A program made the translations under genes and the position numbers. A stretch of DNA of 64,000 bases from JAPHTQ01 sp050299175 (GTDB lineage: Bacteria; Pseudomonadota; Gammaproteobacteria; Thiohalomonadales; Thiohalomonadaceae). The notes below the pieces were generated by a model. That model worked only from the letters and a program-made list of their open reading frames with translations. It was not told where the DNA came from and made no database searches. Location of the stretch: contig JBNKVM010000001.1 in the NCBI GenBank assembly GCA_050299175.1, positions 19,218 through 83,217 on the forward strand, written 5' to 3'. Positions 57,380-64,000 of this stretch are shown piece after piece (the first letter of the stretch is position 1; the number at the start of each line of letters is the position of its first letter).

Positions 57380-57391
57380 TTGGGGGAAATC

Positions 57392-59125
57392 ATGGATCTG
57401 TCTACATTAACTTATATGGTTGTAGGGGCGACTTTCGCCGTCTACATCGGCATCGCCTTCTGGGCGCGTGCCGGTTCCACCGGTGAATTCTACGTTGCGG
57501 GCAAGGGTATTCACCCGGTTGCCAACGGTATGGCTACCGCCGCCGACTGGATGTCCGCCGCCTCCTTCATCTCCATGGCCGGTCTCATTGCCTTTAAAGG
57601 TTATGACGCATCGGTATATCTCATGGGATGGACCGGTGGTTACGTGCTGCTGGCGATGCTGCTGGCTCCGTACCTGCGCAAGTTCGGCAAGTTCACCGTG
57701 CCTGAGTTCATCGGTGACCGCTACTACTCGCAGACCGCACGTATCGTGGCCGTTATCTGCCTCATCGTCGCCTCCATTACTTACGTAATCGGCCAGATGA
57801 AAGGTATCGGTGTGGCCTTCTCCCGCTTCCTCGAAACCGACTACGACACCGGCCTGTTCATCGGTATGGGTATCGTATTCGTCTACGCGGTAATGGGCGG
57901 TATGAAAGGTATCACCTACACCCAGATCGCACAGTACGTCATCCTGATCTTCGCTTACACCGTTCCGGCGATCTTCATCTCCCTGCACCTGACCGGCAAC
58001 CCGCTGCCGCAACTGGGTCTGGGTGGTACCCTGGAGGGCGGCACGCATCTGCTGGCGAAGCTCGACACGGTATTGGTGGATCTCGGCTTCAAGGAATATA
58101 CGGTGATGAAGGGCACAACGCTCAACACCATCGCCCTGACCCTGTCGCTGATGATCGGTACCGCTGGTCTGCCGCACGTTATCGTTCGCTTCTTCACCGT
58201 ACCGAAGGTTGCTGACGCACGTCGTTCTGCAGGTTGGGCACTGGTCTTCATCGCCATTCTTTACACCACTGCCCCGGCTGTTGGTGCGATGTCCTTCTTC
58301 AACCTGATCAACACCGTACAACCGGGTGAGATCAGCTCTAACGAAGGCGCGCTGAAGTACGAAAACCGTCCGCAGTGGTTCAAGAACTGGGAAAAAACCG
58401 GTCTGTTGAAGTTTGACGACAAAAACAACGACGGCCGCATCCAGTACCGTGCATCCAAAGAAACCAATGAACTGAAGGTCGACCGCGACATCATGGTATT
58501 GGCCAACCCCGAGATCGCCAAACTGCCTAACTGGGTTATCGCCCTGGTAGTAGCCGGTGGTCTGGCGGCAGCGCTCTCTACCGCTGCAGGTCTGTTGATG
58601 GCGATCTCTTCCGCCGTTTCCCATGACCTGGTCAAGGGTGTGTTTAATCCGGGCATCTCTGAGAAGAGCGAACTGTTGGCGGCACGTGTGTCGATGGCCG
58701 GTGCCATCGCCGTCGCCGGCTGGTTCGGTCTGCATCCGCCCGGCTTCGCCGCGCAGGTGGTAGCCCTGGCCTTCGGTCTGGCGGCTTCCTCCATCTTCCC
58801 GGCGTTGATGATGGGCATCTTCAACAAACGGATGAATATGCAGGGCGCCGTTGCCGGTATGATGGCCGGCCTGCTCTCCACCCTTGTTTATATCTTTGTC
58901 TTCAAGGGCTGGTTCTTCATCCCCGGTACCAACAACCTGGCCAACACCGCGGACAACTGGTTCATGGGTATTCAGCCTGAGTCCTTCGGTGCCGTTGGTG
59001 CGTTGATTAACTTCGCTGTGGCTTATGCAGTATCCAAATTCACTGCCGAGCCGCCGGAGCACATCCAGCACCTGGTTGAAGACATCCGCGTCCCGCGTGG
59101 CGCTGGTGCTGCAACCGGCCACTAA
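57392..59125 (+). CDS. Sodium/solute symporter family protein, ActP/VC2705-like
   Basis: The protein has 577 residues from ATG 57392, with GGGGGA upstream; a TTG at 57380 is less likely. About 13 membrane segments are visible. Family features are FYVAGKGIHPVANGMATAADWMSAASFISMAGLIAFKGYD, broken here into STGEFYVAGKGIHP and AADWMSAASFISMAG, VIGQMKGIG and GGMKGITYTQIAQY. It pairs with DUF4212, as in the symporter systems often found near acs. Acetate or another small carboxylate is a likely substrate (inference). Confidence 0.93.
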   Translation: MDLSTLTYMVVGATFAVYIGIAFWARAGSTGEFYVAGKGIHPVANGMATAADWMSAASFISMAGLIAFKGYDASVYLMGWTGGYVLLAMLLAPYLRKFGKFTVPEFIGDRYYSQTARIVAVICLIVASITYVIGQMKGIGVAFSRFLETDYDTGLFIGMGIVFVYAVMGGMKGITYTQIAQYVILIFAYTVPAIFISLHLTGNPLPQLGLGGTLEGGTHLLAKLDTVLVDLGFKEYTVMKGTTLNTIALTLSLMIGTAGLPHVIVRFFTVPKVADARRSAGWALVFIAILYTTAPAVGAMSFFNLINTVQPGEISSNEGALKYENRPQWFKNWEKTGLLKFDDKNNDGRIQYRASKETNELKVDRDIMVLANPEIAKLPNWVIALVVAGGLAAALSTAAGLLMAISSAVSHDLVKGVFNPGISEKSELLAARVSMAGAIAVAGWFGLHPPGFAAQVVALAFGLAASSIFPALMMGIFNKRMNMQGAVAGMMAGLLSTLVYIFVFKGWFFIPGTNNLANTADNWFMGIQPESFGAVGALINFAVAYAVSKFTAEPPEHIQHLVEDIRVPRGAGAATGH

Positions 59126-59146
59126 GGGGAAGTTTATGTGCCACCT

Positions 59147-59164
59147 GCCCCGCTTCGGCGGGGC
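59147..59164. other. Stable UUCG hairpin after the symporter gene
   Basis: GCCCCGC-TTCG-GCGGGGC is a perfect stem with a UUCG-type tetraloop, 22 bases after the symporter stop. It precedes the main terminator and could protect the transcript 3' end. Confidence 0.7.
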
Positions 59165-59183
59165 AAACCCCCAAGGCACATTC

Positions 59184-59213
59184 GGTGGGGTGCGCTACGC
59201 ACCCCACCTTTTT
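59184..59213 (+). terminator. Rho-independent terminator of the symporter operon
   Basis: GGTGGGGTGCG-CTA-CGCACCCCACC is an 11-bp perfect stem followed by TTTTT, 59 bases after the symporter stop. It ends the operon begun at the sigma-54 promoter, so the second DUF294 gene and acs probably have their own promoter or rely on readthrough. Confidence 0.9.
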
Positions 59214-59276
59214 CATTTATTGTCGGTGCAAATCTGCCGGGAAAACCGACTACATTATCGTCAGGGAATTGACCAG

Positions 59277-59303
59277 GAACGTGCCTGCTAACGGCGCACG
59301 TTC
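59277..59303. other. 8-bp hairpin upstream of DUF294 copy 2
   Basis: GAACGTGC and GCACGTTC pair across an 11-base loop, about 54 bases upstream of the second DUF294 gene. It may be an operator or leader structure. No standard promoter boxes were assigned in the 231-base gap. Confidence 0.45.
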
Positions 59304-59356
59304 GTGGTGAATTTCGTGGCAACGTCAAACCAACGAAACAGGGGTAACGCCTGCTG

Positions 59357-61225
59357 ATGCAAGCGGAATTGATTGAGATTCGGGAGTTCCTCGCCGAACA
59401 CCCACCCTTCGACCAGCTACCCGGCGAGGTACTCGACATCCTGCCGAAACGGCTGACCGTGCGCTATCTGCGCCGCGGTTCGCCGTTTCCGCCGCAGCAT
59501 GACGGCGATGTCGCCGCCTGCCTGCTGCGTGCGGGCGCGGTCGAGTTTCGTAGCAGTAAGGGCGAGTTGCTGGAAAAGCTGGGCGAAGGCGAACTCTACA
59601 CCGTCAGTTGTCCCGACAGCAGCGACACCCTGCAACGCAACGGCATCTGCTCCGAGGACACCCTACTCTACCTGATCCCGTGCGACGAACTGCAATCGCT
59701 GCGACAACAATTCACCGATTTCAACAGCCACTTCGAGAAGAACATGCGGCTGCGACTGCAACACGCTATCGATCAGTTGCAGCACGGTCACGGCACCATC
59801 AGCAGCCTGATGAACCTCAAGGCGGGCACACTGGTGCACCGTCCGCCAGTAGTCATCGATGCACAGCAGACCATTCGCCAGGCAGCGCAAAAGATGGGTG
59901 AGGAACAGGTCTCGGCGCTGCTGATTATGGAAAACGACAAACTGCTCGGCATCGTCACCGACCGTGACCTCAGCCTGCGTTGTATCGCCGCCGGGATCGA
60001 CGTTAATCAGCCCGCCTCCTCCATCATGACCAGCAACGTCTTCGCCCTCGACGAAGAGCGTGCCGCCTTCGATGCCCTGCTGGAGATGACCCGACGCAAG
60101 ATTCAGCATCTGCCGATCGTCGGTCGCGGCGGGGTAATGCGCGGCGTGATCTCCGCCAGCGAGATCCTCTATCGCCACAGCCTCAATACCATCTCCCTCG
60201 CCGCCACGATCAAGCGCTGCCATAACGTCGACGATCTGGTCGAGGCAACAGGACAGTTACCTGAACTACAAACCCAGTTACTCAGCAGCGGCATGACCGC
60301 CGAACACCTGACCCAGGCACTCTCCGCGGTCACCGATGCGATCACCGAACGCCTGCTGCAACTGGCCGAACAGGAACTGGGTGCACCACCTGTTCCTTAT
60401 GTCTGGCTTGCCTGTGGTTCCCAGGCACGGCGTGAGCAGACCACGGTTTCCGATCAGGACAACGCGATGCTGATCGACAACGCGATGCAACCGGAGCAGG
60501 ACGAATACTTCGCCGCCCTCGCCCGCTTCGTCAGCGACGGCCTCGACCGCTGCGGCTTCCGCTACTGCCCCGGCGACGCGATGGCCACCAATCCGCGTTG
60601 GCGCCAAACCCTGAGCGGCTGGCAACGCCACTTCGACAAATGGGTCAACACCCCGGAAAAGATGTCGCTGATGCTCACCAGCATCTTCTTCGACATCCGC
60701 CCAATCTACGGCGACGAATCGCTCTATCAGAAACTGCGCGATAAAATACTGCCGCAGTGCAAGGCCAACCGAATCTTCCTCGCCTACATGGCGGCCAACG
60801 CACTGAAAAATCGTCCGCCCCTCGGCTTCTTCCGCCAGTTCGTACTGGTCCACGACGGCGAGCACGACGACAGTCTCGATCTAAAACATCGCGGCATCCT
60901 GCCCATCGTGGATCTGGCACGGGTCTTTGCCCTCTCCGCGGGCCTGCCGCAGCTCGGCACCAAAGAGCGATTGATCGCCGCCCGCGAAGCGGGACAACTG
61001 AGCCATGAAGGGGCGGAAAACCTGCTGCATGCGCTGGAGTTCATCGCCACCCTGCGTGCACGCAGTCAGGCTGAAGAACATCTGGGGGGCAGACAGATGG
61101 ACAGTTACGTACGCCCGGACTCGCTCTCGGGTGTGGAGCGCAACCAGTTAAAGGACGCCTTTGCTGCGATCAGCACGGTGCAACAGGCGTTGTCGCAGCG
61201 TTACCAGACGGAGAGGTTTACCTGA
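59357..61225 (+). CDS. DUF294 putative nucleotidyltransferase with cNMP-binding and CBS domains (copy 2)
   Basis: The protein has 622 residues with the same layout as copy 1: an N-terminal cNMP-binding-like region (weaker), a CBS pair (~160-280; IMTSNVFALD), a DUF294 domain with LACGSQARREQTTVSDQDNAML, and the helical C-terminal domain (KNRPPLGFFRQFVLVHDGEH). The N-termini of the two copies are alike (DFLKQHAPFDQM, REFLAEHPPFDQL). It is followed by the exonuclease gene 3 bases after its stop. Confidence 0.9.
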   Translation: MQAELIEIREFLAEHPPFDQLPGEVLDILPKRLTVRYLRRGSPFPPQHDGDVAACLLRAGAVEFRSSKGELLEKLGEGELYTVSCPDSSDTLQRNGICSEDTLLYLIPCDELQSLRQQFTDFNSHFEKNMRLRLQHAIDQLQHGHGTISSLMNLKAGTLVHRPPVVIDAQQTIRQAAQKMGEEQVSALLIMENDKLLGIVTDRDLSLRCIAAGIDVNQPASSIMTSNVFALDEERAAFDALLEMTRRKIQHLPIVGRGGVMRGVISASEILYRHSLNTISLAATIKRCHNVDDLVEATGQLPELQTQLLSSGMTAEHLTQALSAVTDAITERLLQLAEQELGAPPVPYVWLACGSQARREQTTVSDQDNAMLIDNAMQPEQDEYFAALARFVSDGLDRCGFRYCPGDAMATNPRWRQTLSGWQRHFDKWVNTPEKMSLMLTSIFFDIRPIYGDESLYQKLRDKILPQCKANRIFLAYMAANALKNRPPLGFFRQFVLVHDGEHDDSLDLKHRGILPIVDLARVFALSAGLPQLGTKERLIAAREAGQLSHEGAENLLHALEFIATLRARSQAEEHLGGRQMDSYVRPDSLSGVERNQLKDAFAAISTVQQALSQRYQTERFT

Positions 61226-61228
61226 ACC

Positions 61229-61921
61229 GTGTGGCCGATGCTGCTGACCCCGGAGTTCCGCCGTAAACGCTTGCTGAAGCGGCTCCAGCCCGGCGCACTG
61301 CGCGACTTTTACGCGGTGCCGTTTCCGGCCCCTGGCAGCGACTGCCGCGAACTGGGCTACGTCGCGCTGGACCTGGAAACCACTGGGCTCGACCCGGACA
61401 AGGATGCGATCCTCAGCCTCGGCTGGGTCGCGATTAAGAACATGCAGGTAGACCTCGCCTCGGCGCAGCACCGGCTGGTCAAACCGTTCCTGGACATCCC
61501 GGAACAGAGTGCGGTGATCCACCACATCACCGACGACCAGGCCGCTGCCGGGGAGTCGTTACGAAGCGTGCTGGAAGAGTTGCTGGAACTGCTGGCAGGC
61601 AAGGTGCTGATCGCCCACCATGCCAAGATCGAGGTGGGCTTTCTGCGTCGCGCCTGCGAACACTATTTTGGCGACAGTTTCCTGATGCGGGTGGTCGACA
61701 CCCAGGAGGTCGCCCGACGTAGTCTGGCGATGCGCGATCAGGTGATTCGCTCCAGCGACCTGCGCCTGCCGGAACTGCGCGAGCGCTACGGCCTGCCACG
61801 CTACCGGCTGCACAATGCGCTGAGCGATGCGCTGGCCGCTGGCGAGCTGTTTCTGGCGCAACTATCGCAATACGACACGGCCAAACCCGTGGCGTTGAAA
61901 AACTTTCTGCTAAAGGTGTGA
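61229..61921 (+). CDS. 3'-5' exonuclease, DnaQ-like DEDDh family
   Basis: The protein has 230 residues from GTG 61229, or 227 from ATG 61238; the sequence does not decide. ExoI is VALDLETTGLDPDKDAI and ExoIII is HNALSDALAAGE, both with their acidic and His residues. In ExoII the usual Asp of AHNAxFD is Glu (AHHAKIEVGFL). This family of short exonucleases frequently sits with DUF294/CBS and acs genes. The function is unknown; it may act on RNA or DNA ends. Confidence 0.87.
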   Translation: MWPMLLTPEFRRKRLLKRLQPGALRDFYAVPFPAPGSDCRELGYVALDLETTGLDPDKDAILSLGWVAIKNMQVDLASAQHRLVKPFLDIPEQSAVIHHITDDQAAAGESLRSVLEELLELLAGKVLIAHHAKIEVGFLRRACEHYFGDSFLMRVVDTQEVARRSLAMRDQVIRSSDLRLPELRERYGLPRYRLHNALSDALAAGELFLAQLSQYDTAKPVALKNFLLKV

Positions 61922-61929
61922 TATGGTTC

Positions 61930-61943
61930 TTTTCCTGGGAAAA
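61930..61943. other. Short hairpin between the exonuclease gene and acs
   Basis: TTTTCC-TG-GGAAAA is a perfect short palindrome just after the exonuclease stop, with partly complementary GTGTG/CACAC flanks. No T-tract follows. A GTTAC half-site is near 61975, but no full palindrome or sigma-54 promoter was found ahead of acs. Confidence 0.3.
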
Positions 61944-62045
61944 CACCACACATACCGATGCAACTTTGGGGAGGTTACCTGCTGGTTTCGGCGGGCTACT
62001 GAACACGATTTTAACAGTGAATCAAAGTGAATCGAGGAGAGACTT

Positions 62046-63992
62046 ATGTCCCATGATGTAAAAACCTATGCGGTACCTGCCGAGGTTGCCAAGAACGCGC
62101 ACATCGACGCGGCAACCTACGACGAGATGTACCAGCGCTCCGTAAAAGACCCTGAAGGCTTCTGGGGTGAACAGGCAGAGAAATTCCTCACCTGGTCCAA
62201 ACCCTGGGACAAGGTGCTGGACTGGAGCTACACCGGCGACGTCCATATCAAATGGTTCGATGGCGGCAAGCTGAACGTCTCCTACAACTGCATCGACCGT
62301 CACCTGGAAAGCCGTGGCGATCAGGTCGCCATCATCTGGGAAGGCGACGATCCCAAGGACGACAAAAAGATCACCTATAACGAGCTCTACGAGCACGTCA
62401 CCAAGCTGGCCAACGTACTCAAGAGCCGCGGCGTGAAAAAAGGCGACCGCGTCTGCATCTACATGCCGATGATCCCGGAAGCGGCCTACGCCATGCTCGC
62501 CTGCGCCCGCATCGGCGCGGTCCACTCGGTAGTCTTCGGCGGCTTCTCCCCCGAATCCCTCAAGGATCGCATCCTCGACTCCGACTGCCGCGTGGTAATC
62601 ACCGCTGACGAAGGTCTGCGTGGTGGCCGTCCGGTACCACTGAAGAAGAACACCGACAAGGCGCTGGAGTTCTGCCCCAACGTCAACACCGTTATCACCG
62701 TCAAGCGTACCGGCGGCGACATCAACTGGGTCGACGGCCGCGACGTCTGGTATCACGAGGCAACCGCCGCCGCTACCACCGACTGCCCGCCGGAAGAGAT
62801 GGACGCCGAAGACCCGCTGTTCATCCTCTACACCTCCGGTTCCACCGGCAAGCCGAAGGGCGTACTGCACACCACCGGTGGTTATCTGCTCTACGCCGCC
62901 ATCACCACCAAGTACACCTTCGACCTGCACGAAGGCGACATCTACTGGTGTACAGCTGACGTGGGTTGGGTAACCGGCCACAGCTATCTGGTATACGGCC
63001 CGCTGGCCATCGGCGCCACCACCCTCTCCTTCGAGGGCGTGCCCAACTACCCGGATGCCTCACGCTTCTGGCAGGTGGTCGACAAGCATCAGGTCAGCGT
63101 CTTCTACACCGCGCCGACCGCCATCCGCGCACTGATGCGTGAAGGCGAAGAGCCGGTGAAAAAAGCCAGCCGCAAGAGCCTGCGCCTGCTCGGCACCGTC
63201 GGCGAACCGATCAACCCGGAAGCCTGGGAGTGGTACCACAAGGTCGTTGGCGAAGAGCGCTGCCCCATCGTCGACACCTGGTGGCAGACCGAAACCGGCG
63301 GCCACCTGATCACCCCGCTGCCGGGCGCCACCGCGCTGAAGCCGGGCTCCGCCACCAAGCCGTTCTTCGGCGTCCAGCCTGCCATTGTCGATGCCAGCGA
63401 TGGCACCCCGCTGGAAGGCGCAGCAGAAGGCGCACTGGTCATCACCCATCCGTGGCCGGGCCAAATGCGTACCGTCTACGGTGACCACCAGCGCTTCATC
63501 GACACCTACTTCAGCACCTACAAAGGCACCTACTTCAGTGGTGACGGTGCCCGTCGTGACGAAGACGGTTACTACTGGATCACCGGTCGTATGGACGACG
63601 TCCTCAACGTCTCCGGTCACCGCATGGGTACCGCCGAAGTGGAAAGCGCACTGGTCCTGCACGAAGCCGTTGCCGAAGCCGCTGTGGTCGGTTATCCGCA
63701 CGACATCAAAGGCCAGGGCATCTACTGCTACGTAACCCTGGTCAAAGATGTCGAACCAAGCGACGAACTGAAGAAAGAACTGGTCGCCATGGTACGCAGC
63801 GAGATCGGACCGATCGCCAGCCCCGACGTTATCCAGTGGGCACCCGGCCTGCCGAAAACCCGTTCCGGCAAAATCATGCGCCGCATCCTGCGCAAGATCG
63901 CCAGCAACGAGATCGACACCCTGGGTGATACCTCCACCCTCGCCGATCCGGCAGTGGTGGATGACCTGATTGATAATCGGGCCAACAAGTAA
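62046..63992 (+). CDS. acs: Acetyl-CoA synthetase
   Basis: The protein has 648 residues, full length, with GAGGAGAG upstream of the ATG. It converts acetate, ATP and CoA to acetyl-CoA through acetyl-AMP. The P-loop YTSGSTGKPKGV, the DTWWQTETGG core, the hinge-region DGYYWITGRMDD and the C-terminal PKTRSGKIMRR (with the regulatory Lys) are all present. It forms an acetate-use neighbourhood with the symporter pair and DUF294 proteins. The stop at 63992 is eight bases before the window end. Confidence 0.98.
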   Translation: MSHDVKTYAVPAEVAKNAHIDAATYDEMYQRSVKDPEGFWGEQAEKFLTWSKPWDKVLDWSYTGDVHIKWFDGGKLNVSYNCIDRHLESRGDQVAIIWEGDDPKDDKKITYNELYEHVTKLANVLKSRGVKKGDRVCIYMPMIPEAAYAMLACARIGAVHSVVFGGFSPESLKDRILDSDCRVVITADEGLRGGRPVPLKKNTDKALEFCPNVNTVITVKRTGGDINWVDGRDVWYHEATAAATTDCPPEEMDAEDPLFILYTSGSTGKPKGVLHTTGGYLLYAAITTKYTFDLHEGDIYWCTADVGWVTGHSYLVYGPLAIGATTLSFEGVPNYPDASRFWQVVDKHQVSVFYTAPTAIRALMREGEEPVKKASRKSLRLLGTVGEPINPEAWEWYHKVVGEERCPIVDTWWQTETGGHLITPLPGATALKPGSATKPFFGVQPAIVDASDGTPLEGAAEGALVITHPWPGQMRTVYGDHQRFIDTYFSTYKGTYFSGDGARRDEDGYYWITGRMDDVLNVSGHRMGTAEVESALVLHEAVAEAAVVGYPHDIKGQGIYCYVTLVKDVEPSDELKKELVAMVRSEIGPIASPDVIQWAPGLPKTRSGKIMRRILRKIASNEIDTLGDTSTLADPAVVDDLIDNRANK

Positions 63993-64000
63993 CGTGATCG

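Noticed and set aside
57407..59179. 590-codon minus-strand ORF antisense to the symporter gene
   Set aside because: It lies opposite a clear symporter, has low-complexity His/Gln/Arg-rich composition and no recognisable domain; a codon-bias shadow.
61922..62045. Sigma-54 promoter or palindrome ahead of acs
   Set aside because: Only a GTTAC half-site and GG/GC pairs with nine-base spacing were found, not the required ten.
62022..62981. 319-codon minus-strand ORF antisense to acs
   Set aside because: Opposite a complete acs with all motifs; translation has no domain.

Overview
This window reads as chromosomal DNA of a gammaproteobacterium, probably an environmental and possibly autotrophic one. 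The reasons are the smc-zipA pair near ligA, dksA near gluQ, cysZ, a short queF, a CbbY-type phosphatase, a small DUF4212/symporter pair with acs, and dense PAS/c-di-GMP signalling. No rRNA, tRNA, CRISPR array, phage or transposase was seen.

Layout. (1) 1-16.3 kb, all minus strand: an envelope-machine operon of a small periplasmic protein, three TPR proteins (two of them lipoproteins), a small exported protein, a TolQ/ExbB-like channel, two ExbD/TolR-like proteins and a TonB-like protein with an AgmX/PglI-type C-terminus. It is followed by a giant secreted DUF11-repeat protein that runs off the window edge. The set resembles the core of the Myxococcus Agl/Glt machinery. (2) 16.5-28.0 kb, minus: ligA, DUF2164, then an accessory block of poorly known genes (including a four-repeat FlgD-like protein with a Cys-rich N-terminal domain), then zipA and smc. 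(3) 28.2-32.2 kb, plus: queF, a D-ribulose-kinase-like FGGY kinase, cysZ and a Ycf46-like AAA ATPase. (4) 32.2-39.2 kb, minus: two tandem REC-PAS response regulators (one with GAF and HD-GYP, one without output), an aminotransferase and cbbY. (5) 39.4-51.2 kb, plus: a DksA with a histone-H1-like tail, (minus) DUF3579, nitroreductase, gluQ, a conserved small protein, then a CbrX/CbrA/CbrB-like trio and a large PAS/HD-GYP sensor. (6) 51.2-54.9 kb, minus: a GGDEF/EAL protein and a rhodanese. (7) 55.1-64.0 kb, plus: a DUF294/CBS protein, the DUF4212 and sodium/solute symporter pair, a second DUF294/CBS protein, a DEDDh exonuclease and acs.

The most striking regulatory signal is a shared palindrome, GTTAC-N5-GTAAC. 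A perfect 17-bp form lies immediately upstream of the CbrXAB-like operon. Two tandem copies lie about 60-80 bp upstream of a near-consensus sigma-54 promoter (TGGCACG-N4-TTGC) at the head of the DUF294/symporter/acs region. Because the CbrB-like protein is a sigma-54 activator with an intact GAFTGA motif, the sequence itself suggests a self-contained circuit: a transporter-like sensor kinase controls the transporter/acetate-activation genes and its own operon. The other main candidate for a little-described system is the Agl/Glt-like motor coupled to the giant DUF11 protein.
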